Shown in pieces: positions 21,570-32,400 of a stretch of 64,000 nt of DNA. This DNA comes from Theropithecus gelada. Its lineage: Eukaryota; Chordata; Mammalia; Primates; Cercopithecidae. Made by a program: the position numbers and the translations under genes. The first letter of the stretch is position 1. Each line of letters starts with the position of its first letter. The DNA is taken from positions 134,153,658-134,217,657 of the forward strand of contig NC_037669.1 in NCBI RefSeq assembly GCF_003255815.1, read 5' to 3'. The notes below the pieces were generated by a model, which saw only the letters and a program-made list of their open reading frames with translations, searched no databases and was not told the origin of the DNA.

Positions 21570-22542
21570 AGGTTAAGTGGACTATAATGAGTGACAGACT
21601 GTGAGGGAGGAAGGAATGGCTGCCTTTAGCCCTACCCCATTCACAATTTTAGCAGTGATTGGATGAGCACATTAACAGTAAGCTGATTGAATTTATGAAT
21701 GATGTGAAGATGAAAGGGCTGGATAAATATACTGGATGCCAGGAAAAGATCTTTCAAAATCTCAGACAGGGCTGAATTTAACAAGACATTATTTAACGGG
21801 GATAAATTTAGAATTACGCTCTTAAGTCTAGAAGTAAAACTGTATAACTATAGTATCGGATGACATGACACAAAAAAACCCCCAGGGTTTCTAATTTAAT
21901 TGTACATTCAGTATATAATCTTGTGGTTTTCATTTAAAATGGCAAAATAAAACATTTTAACCCTCAAAATCCACAAAACTTTTTTTTTAAAAAAGAGAAA
22001 AGATATAGCAAAAATCTCTTTATTCAACGAAACCAGAAAAATGATATAGTCCAGGCGACAAAGCAATAAGTACACATGGTAAATGTGAGATATAGGAGCC
22101 TGCTGGTCATGGAAATATAGATCCTATAGTTAGGATTCATTCCCATAAGTCTGATGGATATAAACAATGGCATTGTTGGGGGCAAAGACAGGTCAAAGGA
22201 AAGGTTGAAAAGGTCCCTAGGAAGACCTCATTTCACATCACTGAAAGGTGGAGAAAGTAGATTTCAAGTGGAAACCGTGCTCTTTCTACCGTCTACCATG
22301 ATGCAGTTTGTTGAGAGAGAGAATGTTAGATGTGAAGGATGAAGGGTAAAATGAGAAGATAAGAGAAGAAAACAGTAATTACCTGGTCAGAACCCAGGGA
22401 TATCGTCATCTAATGGTTTTACTATGAAGCTCAAAACAGTGAAATGAAATGGCCCCAGGACAGCAGAAATAACACATTTCTTCAACAAAGTTTACCACAG
22501 GTTAGTTAAAAAGGCAACTATGGTATTTTGTACTTTCACCTT

Positions 22543-22854
22543 CACTTTTTTATTTTTATTTATTTTTAATTTTTGAGATGGAGTCTTGTTCTGTCACTCA
22601 GGCTGGAGTACAGTGGCATAATCTTGGCTCACTGCACCCTCCACCTCCCAGGTTCATGTGATTCTCCTACCTCAGCCTCCCAAGTAGCTGGGACTACAGG
22701 CATGTGCCACCATGCCCAGATAATTTTTGTATTTTTTACTAGAGATGGGGTTTCATCATGTTGGCCAGTCTGGTCAACTCCTGACCTCAGGCAATCTGCC
22801 TGCCTTGGCCTCCCAAAGTGCTGGGATTACAGGCATGAGCCACTATGCCTGGCC
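22543..22854 (-). mobile_element. AluS/J-type element, antisense
   Basis: A complete antisense Alu from 'gagatggagtcttgttctg' to the head 'atgcctggcc'. The target-site duplication is tgtactttcacctt (22529-22542) against tgtacattcacctt (22855-22868), 14 bp with one mismatch. The tail has decayed to a TTTAT-rich mix. The 126-codon plus-strand frame (22573-22953) is the usual open frame across antisense Alus and is not a gene. Confidence 0.92.
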
Positions 22855-22898
22855 TGTACATTCACCTTTAACGGAATTATACACTCATGTTTAATGGT

Positions 22899-23314
22899 TG
22901 CATTAGTCCGTTTGCATTGCTATAAAGAAAAATCTGAGGCAGGTAATTTATAAAGAAAATAGGTTTATTTTGGCTTAGGGTTCTGCAGACTGTACAGGAA
23001 ACATGGTGCTGGTATCTCCTTCTAATGAGTCCTTAGGAAGCTTACAATCACGGTGGAAGGTGAAGAGGAAGCAGGCATATCACATGGCAAGAGAGGGAGC
23101 AAGACAGAGAGAAGGGAGGTGCCAGGCCCTTTGAAACCAGATCTCACATGAACTCACAGAGTGAGAACTCACTCCTTACCATGGGGATGGTGCCAAGCCA
23201 TTCAAGAAGGATCTGCCCCCATGACCCAAATACCTCCCACAAGCCCTGCCTTCAACATTGGAGATCACATTTCAACATGAGATTTGGAGAGGATAAAACA
23301 TCTAAACCATATCA
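22899..23314 (-). mobile_element. MST-type MaLR solo LTR, antisense
   Basis: On the minus strand it begins TGATATGGTTTAGATG at 23314 and ends CTAATGCA at 22899. The middle follows MST/THE1: 'caatcacggtggaaggtgaa', 'gatctcacatgaactcacag' and 'catttcaacatgagatttgg' on the plus strand. A 5-bp target duplication, atggt (22894-22898) against atagt (23315-23319), fits ERVL-MaLR insertion with one later change. It is about 416 bp, a normal LTR length, with no internal part. Confidence 0.9.
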
Positions 23315-23324
23315 ATAGTGACAC

Positions 23325-23700
23325 AGTTTACTTCCCATTCCTTGAATTTGGGTTTGATTTTGTGACTTGCTTTGGCCAATGGGATGTTAGCAGGTATGCA
23401 GACAGTCTTGAGATATGCTTGCATAGTTTGGCTAGCCCTTTTGTGTTCCTGTGATTGGCATGAGAAGAGCACACCCCAGGTATCTCCTTCCTTTTCAACT
23501 GACCCCAGAGTGAGATGGAGAAGACATTAGCCTTATGGGAACCATTAATCCAAGCCTAGTAAAAGCAGAGCTATCCTAGCCAACCCACAAACTAATGAAC
23601 AAGTGTTCGGTAAGACACTTACCGAACTTACCGACTTTTGGGTTACCTTGTTAAGGAGCTTTAATGCTGCAATAGCTCAGTAATACAACCATAACATTAA
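23325..23700 (+). mobile_element. MLT1-type LTR, sense
   Basis: 'ttgtgacttgctttggccaa' near 23361 and the end 'ctgcaatagctcagtaatac' are MLT1 hallmarks. It directly abuts the MST LTR. A short perfect hairpin (23605-23627) sits in its 3' part, where other copies have the 'gttgttttaagccactaag' block. Confidence 0.7.
23605..23627. repeat. Perfect 10-bp hairpin with 3-base loop
   Basis: GTTCGGTAAG-ACA-CTTACCGAAC is a perfect inverted repeat, followed at once by another 'ttaccga'. Such a tight palindrome inside an LTR end suggests a small template-switch event rather than a functional element. Confidence 0.85.
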
Positions 23701-23789
23701 GTGAGGATTCTGAACTCTCTAGTTTTGTCCTGTGTCTTCCATCAATTCAATCCTGTGACACTCTCAAGTAGGTAATGACTTCAAAACTA

Positions 23790-24770
23790 AGCAGAAAGAT
23801 AGAAAGTATGTGTGAAAATTTGCAAAAGCAAATGAGAAAAGGAACACAAAAGGAAGATGAAGAGTATATATCCACATAAGTATTCATTCACAGAAAATAA
23901 ATAAAGATTTGAAATAGTTCTCTGTATTTCAAAGAAACTGTAGACAATATAATCTCTTTATAAAAGTAAATTATGAGAAGTGATACAATGATTGCAAGAA
24001 AAGATCATGGGCCATTTCAACAGGCGATAAAAAGAAAAACAACTAAATAATAAACGTAGAACATAAAGAAAAATTAAAAAATTATGAAATGAAAATCACA
24101 ATACATGCTACATAAAGTAGAATGAAATTGACCAAAAAGTGAGTAAAAATATGTATAGGCTTGAGAAAATTAGCTATAAAGGAAATAAGTAGAAAATGAA
24201 TTACAGAGAAAATAATAAATGGAAAGTCAACATGTACATATTTGATATTCCTAAAGAGACAGAAAAAATGGAACAGAAAACATATTTAAAGATATTGTAG
24301 AAGAAAACTTTCTTTAACTAAAGGAAGACTGAAGTCAGTATACCAAAGAGCACAGTATGTACCAGAAAAAATCAATACAGAATATTTCAAACCAATAAAT
24401 TATAGTGAATTTACCACGATTCAGGAATAAAGAATCATATGAAAAATGAAGCTTAAAAAACAAAAAGGAAATATATAAAATATATTAAATAAGTGCTGGC
24501 TAGATGATATCTAATAGTTCTGCTAAATTCATAGCTTAATTTTTGAGTTCCTGGAGAATAAATTGCTGTCTAATAAGATATATTAGCAAGTCCTAATCAA
24601 AATCCTCTTGGAAGTCATAGAAATAATTACAGTGTTTGTATTATAAAAATGAAAGTGGAAAAATAAGGAAACATTTGAAAAAGAAGAGTATCAAGGAAAA
24701 CTTGCCTACCAGATAATAAAATATAAATAACAATAGTCAAAACAGTGAGATACTGATGTCAGAACTCCTG
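23790..24770 (+). mobile_element. Ancient L1 (L1M/HAL1-type), sense, very degenerate
   Basis: A-rich sequence that keeps the L1 word order. 'gacagaaaaaatggaacaga', 'gaagaaaactttctttaac' and 'cagtataccaaagagcacag' fit the ORF1 end. 'gaagagtatcaaggaaaact' and 'acaatagtcaaaacagtgag' near 24680-24750 fit ORF2. Every frame is broken. A large internal part of ORF2 is missing between about 24490 and 24590. Confidence 0.55.
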
Positions 24771-24789
24771 TACAGAAGAGAAATGCCTG

Positions 24790-25055
24790 GAATTCCTTTT
24801 CCACTGCTATCTGCCTAAAGATAGGCTAATCATCCTTCGAGTTTTGGCTCAAAGTTTATTTACGCTGAAAAGTCTCCCCTCTTTTCCTACATTTTCATTG
24901 CACGTTGTACACACATTTATATTTGCTTCTGTCATTTGTCTACGCTGTAAGGATACTGAAAAAAAGGAGTCATGCCTTTTGACTTATATCACCAATGCCT
25001 ATATTAATTCAATGACTGGCACATGGTACATATCTAGTATTTATTAAATGAATGA
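24790..25055 (+). repeat. L2 3' end, sense
   Basis: 'atcatccttcgagttttggc', 'agtctcccctcttttcctac' and the terminus 'tctagtatttattaaatgaa' follow L2 order. The 67-codon frame inside is translated L2 and not a gene. Confidence 0.65.
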
Positions 25056-25159
25056 CAGAAAAAAACAGATGGAAGAAAATAATCTTGAATTATGTAGCCT
25101 TACTTAGAAGAGTAAGAGTGAGATTAATTAATCCCTAATTTCACATTTATTTTGCAGCA

Positions 25160-25660
25160 CCTGACAGCTCCTGAAAGAAAAAAAAAATCAAGTAATTATT
25201 TGTTAAGTTTGTTGGATTGTCCATTGGAAACTCAGCTTTGCTTTCCTGATTTAGTGCACTTTCCTAAATTGCAGGGGATGAGAGTCTGGGAACTACTTTT
25301 CTCAGAATCACTGTTAGAGTTCATCAATGGAGGTATGAAATTTGGAAGGCAGAAGAGATGCAGAAACCACCATTGCACCTGTGACAGAAATAGGTAGGTC
25401 TCAGGCCTTGGCGGATGACAGACATGAGGTTTTGCCATTGACTTCCAGATGTCCTCCTGTAAATTACCCACTTTGGTGTTGTAAGCTGCTGCTATTTGTG
25501 CTGGCAGTTTCCTGCATCTTCAGTACTGATTTTCTATGTGCCCATGGTTTAGTAAGCCTCTGTTTCTCAGAATTAAATTCCTTTCTGCTTGAAACACCCA
25601 GAATAACTTCTTTTTACTGAGACTGACTGGATTTAGACTGATACATTACAGGATGAAATA
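25160..25660 (+). repeat. Possible old LTR-like repeat
   Basis: The right end, 'attaaattcctttctgcttg' followed by 'gatttagactgatacattac', resembles the 3' end of old MaLR/ERVL-type LTRs. The left part is not recognisable. The overlapping plus and minus frames at 25152-25620 have no protein features. Confidence 0.3.
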
Positions 25661-26890
25661 GACTACAAAATCCTTGGAACAAATGTTAATTAATGGACAT
25701 CTTTAGTTTTTATGTAGATTATAATAGATACTCGGTGTTTCTTTATTAGCTAACTACTCAGCAGTCACTTTCCCTGTTAAGAGCACTTTAATTTTCTTTT
25801 GCGAATAAGTTTTCTTCTGTTGAGTGTGGTTTTGTTAGGCTACTAAATTGATGGTCCTGCTCTTTCACTTGGCAGGCTGAAGGAAACTCTGGAGTTTCTT
25901 TCCCTCAGATTCTTCCTTCTACCACCTGGTATGAACCTGGTATGAACCTGTGACTTAAGCTTAGCAACCAGATTTTCTCTTTGGACTTTAAAACTTGAAG
26001 AGAATAGCTAAATGCCCAACACATCCTGGAAATGCCTTCATTTCAGCAGAAGTGCCTCCTGAGGCTGCCTAGCCATTTTTTTTCCCCAAGATCCTCTAGA
26101 ATTGCTTGATTTCTGTATGTTTTTAGCTGTGTTACTCAGCCTTCTTTTAGATCCTGTGAGTTTTTCATGTCATTACAATAGCATCCATTTTTGCTTGTTA
26201 TCCAGACCTGGACTCTGTTGTTTTTAATCAAGGAAATCTGATATATACATAATCCAGGAAGAGCTTTAAATAGGCTTTAAAGGAATTTTCTAGAACACTG
26301 AGTAAATTATTTCATTGATGAGAGGAATAAAATATTTATTTAGCCATAATCACATTTCTCTTTCCTATACCATGCTTATAATACCAGTAAAATGTTAGCC
26401 AAATTAGTGATCTAAATTAGATTCAAACTCAGTAATCTAAATTTAATAAAATGTGCTACCACTGCTATTAGAAATGGCAAGGGATTTTGAGAGGTACAAG
26501 AGAATGTATTTTATTTTTACAATTAGTGGTCTCACAATTAGTGAGACCTTGATCCTGATAATTAATGTCTGGTAATGCCACAGGTGAATTATGAAGGCCC
26601 CATTTCATACACACAGATAAATGAATAATCCTACTCTAAACCCATTAAAAATGCACAGGCTGCAAAGAGTGTAGGTTAATAAAGTACTCAATAAATAAAT
26701 TAAGATACTAGCCATAAATTATTGTGTTCTGTCAACAACAAATTTGTTAACCACAGAACAGGAGGGAAGACTTTTAAATTGAATTAATGCTGGGGCTGAA
26801 TTAATAGTAGGGAAGAGAGAGAGTATAAGAGTGAAAAGTCCATGAATGGGGAAAGTTACCTCGGTGAGTTAGAGCTTGTATAGTTACAAA
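25661..26890. other. AT-rich unique DNA, no gene seen
   Basis: No recognised repeat or gene. A small tandem duplication of 'cctggtatgaa' (about 25925-25949) is visible. Confidence 0.45.
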
Positions 26891-26894
26891 AAAG

Positions 26895-27265
26895 TAGTGT
26901 ATTAACCAGGTTGGGTTAGGCTATGCTGCTGTAACAAAAACCCCAAACTTCAGTGGCCTAAACCAACAAAGTTTTATTTCTCTCATATGCCACATGCTCA
27001 TCACTAGTTAGCAGGATGCTCCTTGTCATTGTTGTCCTCATTTCTGGATCTAGGATGACAGAGCAATCATCTGGGGTATTGCCAGTTATCATAGCAGAAA
27101 GAAAATAAAATCTCTGGACCACCTGACTCCATTAATTAAATGTATAACTCAGAAATGATATACGTCACTTCTGCTTAGAAGTTGTTGGTCAGAACTAGTC
27201 ACTACCTCCAAATCACACAAGGGGGCCTGGAAGTAAAATCCTACCACATGCTCAGATGTTAGCTC
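26895..27265 (-). repeat. Old LTR-like repeat, antisense, family unassigned
   Basis: 'ggctatgctgctgtaacaaa', 'cttcagtggcctaaaccaac', 'gatatacgtcacttctgct' and 'ggtcagaactagtcactacc' appear in the order of a dispersed mammalian LTR-like family. This is the same general type as at 12060-12590. No target duplication was recognised. Confidence 0.5.
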
Positions 27266-27696
27266 AAAATATTTGATAAATAGATGATAACTATAGCTTA
27301 ATTTAAATTACTTTTAAAATACGTGATTGAAATCTAAGCACTTCAGAATGTTAACTCCTGGCAACAAAGAGCTTAACTTAGAATTGGTACGAGGTAGATA
27401 AGGGAGTGGAAGGATGAGTGGGTAAAAATAAAACCAAAGTCCCAAAATAGCACTGTGTTCTTCTTACAAAATGTTTTGTGAAGGTTCTTCTTACCAATTT
27501 TTTCTCTCTCCTAATAATCATTTATAGTTCTCTTTTCTACCAACAATATCCTAACACCCTTTTCTGCAGAATCCTAAAAATAAAACCCAATAACCTTAGG
27601 TGGTGGAGCATCTTTGTATTTTGGGGGATAGATGAGTAATTAGGGAACTGTTTAAAATCTTCTTATAAATATTAAGCAGAAATCCAATGGTAAATA

Positions 27697-27766
27697 TTGG
27701 GTTGGTGCAAAAGTAAAAAAATTAAAAGTAATGACAAAAACTGCAATTACTTTTGCACCAACCTAA
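27697..27766. mobile_element. MADE1 (mariner-derived MITE) with hairpin
   Basis: A 70-bp palindromic element flanked by TA duplications (27695-27696 and 27767-27768). The left arm (27697-27716, 'ttgggttggtgcaaaagtaa') and right arm (27747-27766) are complementary over 20 bases with one mismatch, a G-U pair in RNA. The family consensus is 80 bp, and about 10 bases are missing from the left half here, so the hairpin has a 30-base loop instead of a long stem. MADE1 is the known source of the miR-548 microRNA family. Whether this copy is transcribed or processed cannot be seen. Confidence 0.95.
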
Positions 27767-27768
27767 TA

Positions 27769-28849
27769 AATTGTTCTGTGTCTTCTTTAGGTTCTGGGTC
27801 ACATGGGTGGCATTTACACTTCTTTTTCAATTTAGAATGTTTCAGATCATTTGAATAACACAGTGCTATTTTGGGTCTTTGGTTTACCTACTCATCCCTC
27901 CATTCCTCTTTGATTTTATTTGGTTTTTACCTCCAGGAAGGAAATGTTGACAAACCCTGTGTTGCCCTTCTGGTTTCTAGACTATAGAAGGTCTCTAGCA
28001 AAAAGCCACATGAAAAGAGCACTTGGTACTTTTCCTTGAAACAACAGCAACAGAAAGATTTGCATGATGATATTACAGTTCACTCTTGGTTCTTTGAACA
28101 CAAAGGCAAGCCAGCTTGCTAAAGTTGTCATCAAAGTTCATAAAAGGTGTGATGCTGCTTGTTAGATGCCTTCATGGAAATATGCATTAAGAAATGCACT
28201 GAATTTTAACCTTAAAGTCTACATGCTTGAGAAAACATATAGAGTACATTATAGACTAGGGTAATAAACAGAATAATTCATGACTCCCTAAGGGGATTGT
28301 TTTTGTTTTTCTTTTTTTCCAGGGGGCAAGTGAGCAGGAACAGAATGCCTCTTTAACCCTTGAGGGAAGAATGTATTGTATGGCTAATTCTCTTGGGCAC
28401 AACTTCTACTTTATTCAATGGGAAACTGTATCTTTTATTCAACATCTGTTTTATCACTTTTCTCCCCTTTATTATCCCTTTTTCAACATTGCAGACCATT
28501 GAATCATATCCTAAGCATGGGAAAACAATTGCTGGTGATCATTGATTTGTATCCTTTCTGTCTTGATAAACAGAGGGAAATTAATAAAATAGTTCATGGA
28601 GGCATTAGGACATTATTCCAACCAGTTACTGGGTGCTCGTAGGGCACAGATGCATCACTGTGCAGCCCAAAGTGAGCTTCTGATATTTTGAAACCTTTTA
28701 AAGTGTATATAGGGCAAAGCTTTCTGTAGATTTGCTGAAAGAGTTTCAGTCTTATCCTTTGGAACAAAGGGTATAAATTGGTACAGAATAATGGTCATAT
28801 TGGTGATAGCAACTATTGGTTTTCTACATACCGACTACCAGATACACTG
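27769..28849. other. Unique DNA, no gene seen
   Basis: Frames at 28360-28642 overlap in two registers and lack features. No repeat was recognised. Confidence 0.45.
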
Positions 28850-28995
28850 CTAAAATGCTTTCTTTCTACTACTTTTAATTCTTTTTGAAGAATATTTTGT
28901 TACTCCCAATTTGCCCGTGAGAAAACTGAGACTTAAAAGCATTAGGTAACTTGCAGTTAGTAAGTAACTAATTTTTAAGTTCTGGTCTTTGTGAC
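28850..28995 (-). repeat. MIR fragment, antisense
   Basis: 'tgcccgtgagaaaactgaga', then 'ggtaacttgcagttagtaag', are the reversed MIR core ('gatgaggaaactgaggc...taacttgcccaaggtcac'). Confidence 0.65.
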
Positions 28996-29719
28996 TTTCC
29001 TCTATTCCCCTCATGTTGCTCTGGAATCTCTACACTGTTTTGTGTGTGGACTCTATGTTCCTGAAGCCAGATAGAATAATTGAGCCAACACTGTTCAGTC
29101 TTTCTTTTCATAAGTCATTTATTATTTCAGGCACTGTTGCTGAGAAGCCCCTAGATCTGGGGTTGAAAGGTAGGACTCTACTACTGATTGGTTGGATGAC
29201 CTAGAGCAAGGAAGGGATGTGTTGTTACACGGTAATGGGGCAAACAATCCTATCTATCTCCATTGCCAGAACAGATGAGAGAGTCCATGAAAGTTTGAGA
29301 AGAACAAATTGCTACATAATTGGAAGGGATTAAGTTACGAATATGGATTTGTTAAGGTAGGTAAGCACAGGCTAATTAGAAATTTCAGAATGATCCTTTA
29401 TCTTACGTTAATTCAAAACAAACAAAAAACAAGCCAACAATTATTAGTAACTCCCTACAGAGGAAAGAAGCTGATCTTAAGGGGTTGCCTCTTCTGACTC
29501 CAGTGAGTCTACGTCACCATTTTTCACTACCCGGAGCAAGATTAATTGTCCAGTTTCCATCTTCCCTTTTGGCTTCATCTGGTGTCTTAGGCACTTTTGG
29601 ACTCTGGTTGATTCGTAAGCACTCGGGGCTGTAGCTACATCTAAGTGGGTAAATTTGATCAGTATTTTCCCTCCTTTGCTATTTTTGCTGGTGGAAATGG
29701 AATCTTCCAGCATCTTATA
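28996..29719. other. Unique DNA, no gene seen
   Basis: Short frames (62-78 codons) lie on both strands without motifs. No repeat was recognised. Confidence 0.4.
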
Positions 29720-30265
29720 GACTTCCCAAATAATAGTGGCCTTTGGCCCTTTATGTGGTCAATAAACTTCTCTCAGGGAAGCCCTGTTTCCCCCTTAACA
29801 TGGCCCTCTCTGATTTGGGCCTTCTGGACGCACTGTCCTCCCTTTCTCACTGCTCGATTTACACTCCAGAAGCACTGAACTGACCTGGTTCTCTCTCTGC
29901 ATCTATCACAGGGTGGGTCACCTCCATGCCTTTGCTCAGTCTGTTTCCCCTGCCTGGAGGGCCATTTTCCCACCATATGCCCCTTCTTCCCCTGATTTGC
30001 TCCAGGTTACTCTTCAGAATTTGGCCTAGGCCTCACTTCTCCCAAGAAGTTGCTCTTGATTTCCCACTTCTCTGTGCCCCCATATCTCTTTGAGCATGCC
30101 TCCTATATCCATTACCACCATACATTGAAATGATCTCTTTACCTTCTTTATCCTCCTGTCTATACTATGTATTCCCTCAAGGGGGTAATATTATTTACTC
30201 AACCTATGCCCTTCATTTCTAATATAGTATACCACATATAGTAAGTATTAAAAATGTTTCTCAAA
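29720..30265 (+). mobile_element. L2, sense, 3' part
   Basis: L2 order is visible: 'atgcctttgctcagtctgtt', 'cctgcctggagggccatttt', 'ctccaggttactcttcagaa' and 'acttctcccaagaagttgct', with a decayed end 'atagtaagtattaaaaatgt'. Non-coding. Confidence 0.7.
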
Positions 30266-30569
30266 TTAATTGATTTCTTCATTTAATTTTATATGTTGAA
30301 ATTAGAAAAATCTGTTTTTGAATGCTAGTTATGAGGTGCTCATATGCTTGGCCAGAGAAAAGACTTGTGCAAAGGCAGTTATTTTCGATGATTTTTTTTC
30401 CTCTTCAGAAGAATCCTTCCTCTTCTCACTGCCCTGCTAAAGAAAAGACTGTTAAAAGCCTCTTCATGAGTTGGGAGAGATGGAAGTACAGACCTTTGAA
30501 ATTATCTGATTTAAGAAAATCATATAACCATAGAAATTGATCTAGGGTGAGTTTAAAATTGAGCATTCC

Positions 30570-30845
30570 GGCCAGACACAGTGGCTCATGCCTGTAATCC
30601 CAGCACTTTGGGAGGCCGAGGTGGGTGGATCATGAGGTCAGGATTTCAAGACCAGCCTGGCCAACATGGTGGAACCCCATCTCTACTAAAAATACAAAAA
30701 TTAGCCGGGTGTGGTGGCACGCTCCTGTAGTCCCAGCTACTTGGGAGGCTAGGTGGGAGAATCACTTGAACCCAGGAGGCGGAGGTTGCAGTGAGCCGAG
30801 ACCATGCCATTGCACTCCAGCCTGGTTGTCAGAGTGAGACTCCGT

Positions 30846-30872
<27 letters not shown>
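30570..30872 (+). mobile_element. AluS-type element, sense
   Basis: A full dimeric Alu from 'ggccagacacagtggctcat' to a 27-base A-tail (30846-30872). The exact target-site duplication GAGCATTCC is at 30561-30569 and 30873-30881. Confidence 0.95.
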
Positions 30873-30876
<4 letters not shown>

Positions 30877-30881
30877 ATTCC

Positions 30882-32184
30882 TTGAGATTGAGAAAATGGG
30901 ATCTTGTTACAACTTGCACTTGTCTATTATGGGACAGAGGATGAGGAACATGAAGGCTCAGTGAACTTTGGTTACCACCCTGATGTGGGTCCCCAGGATG
31001 GTTTCAGTAGTCCAGAGCTTTTAGTTGATCTTTGAGTTACAAATTACAACTGTGTGTAAATCAAACCTTATGTGTATCTTTCCTATTTACTTCTAAATAT
31101 AACAACATTTTCTTCCTCTAATACTTGGGTTCATAAATCCTCCTTTAGGCTTCCTTGGGTTTAAAGCCATATCTAGATAGAAAACGAAAACAAATGAAAA
31201 TGATCAGTTGGATAAGCAAGACCTCAAGTCTCTTTTTGGCTGACCCTGAACCATGAGTTGAAATGAAAATGTTGGGTTGAAGAAGGGCTAGAATGATACT
31301 GCTACTTGTTTTGACTCCTCATCACACTCCATGTCCAAGAAAATACCACCTACATTTTCTGTCTTAGATGTTCATCCCTCCCTCTTCTTGCTGTTTGATT
31401 TTTGCTTCTTGTTCTGTGAGAAAGCTGCCTGCCACCTCCTTTCTTCAAAACTATATTTTACACTTGAATATACTGTCTTCTCTGCTTTAAAAGTTTTTGA
31501 TAATCAGATGATGATTTTATAGTCCTGATTTATGTTTTAGAAGTTACTTTTCGTAAATATCCCAAATGAGATCTATTTGGCCCTTGCTGCAGACCAGATG
31601 CTGGTCAGATCTGGCAGAGCAATTTATTTAATCCTGTACATTTTCATAATTGGTAGGAATCAGTTTTCCCTTTATTCTAACATTACATATTTTTAACAAT
31701 ATGTGAAACAGGCTTCATGCTTTTCCTCTTCACTTTCATGTATGGTATGGCCTTAATAAACATTTAGTAGTTTCCTGCAAGAGCATCACACACATCAGGA
31801 TACTGGGCTTTCATTCTGTTTGCTGTTTTTAGTAAGTGAATTGGGTTAATAGGAAAGATTATTAAAAAGGAGGAAGGGTATAGGGAAACAAGAATGTATA
31901 TTTTTCTTATTGAGTCTTTTCATTCTTGATATTCTTAGTATCTGATTGTCTTTCTTCCTATCTTTGAAATCCTAAGATTCCATTCTCTTGGGAAACTATT
32001 CGTGGGCCTGATTAGGAATTTACTAAGCTGTTCGGGCAAAGCCAATTTGTGCTTAATTTTAAATCAGACAATTATTCCAACTCTCAAGCCCACTTAGACA
32101 GAGCAAGCTTGATAATGAGGGTGGAGACAGACTCTTTGTATGAGAAATTTTACCCTGTGTGTTAGGCAGGGCCCTGACCTTGCA
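30882..32184. other. Unique DNA, no gene seen
   Basis: No coding frame above 63 codons and no repeat I could assign. Confidence 0.45.
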
Positions 32185-32400
32185 GAGAGAAGACCCGGAT
32201 TGAATCTTCATTCTATCATTCACTCGCTGCATGAACTTAAACAGATACCAGAACGGCTTTTCATCTCAATTTTCTCATCTGTACAATGAAAATAATAATT
32301 ATTACCTCTGGGCTATTCTGAAGATTAAAATGAGGTAATTTATATACATGGCAGTGCCTAACACAGTGCTTATTTAATGGACATTCAGATATATTAATTT
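32185..32400 (+). repeat. MIR, sense
   Basis: 'gacccggattgaatcttcat', 'ctcaattttctcatctgtac', 'aatgaaaataataattatta' and 'cagtgcctaacacagtgctt' follow MIR order. Confidence 0.8.

Larger units (their letters stand above)
20706..22540. other. Unique DNA with a pyrimidine tract and an inverted repeat
   Basis: No gene recognised. A C/T-rich, TTC-based low-complexity run occupies 21319-21400 and explains the S/L-rich frame at 21208-21429. A 16-bp-arm inverted repeat lies at 21490-21569. An A-rich patch is at 21955-22010. Confidence 0.5.

Noticed and set aside
22573..22953. 126-codon ORF as a gene
   Set aside because: Most of it is the antisense Alu at 22543-22854, which often leaves an open frame. 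The rest reads into the adjoining MST LTR.
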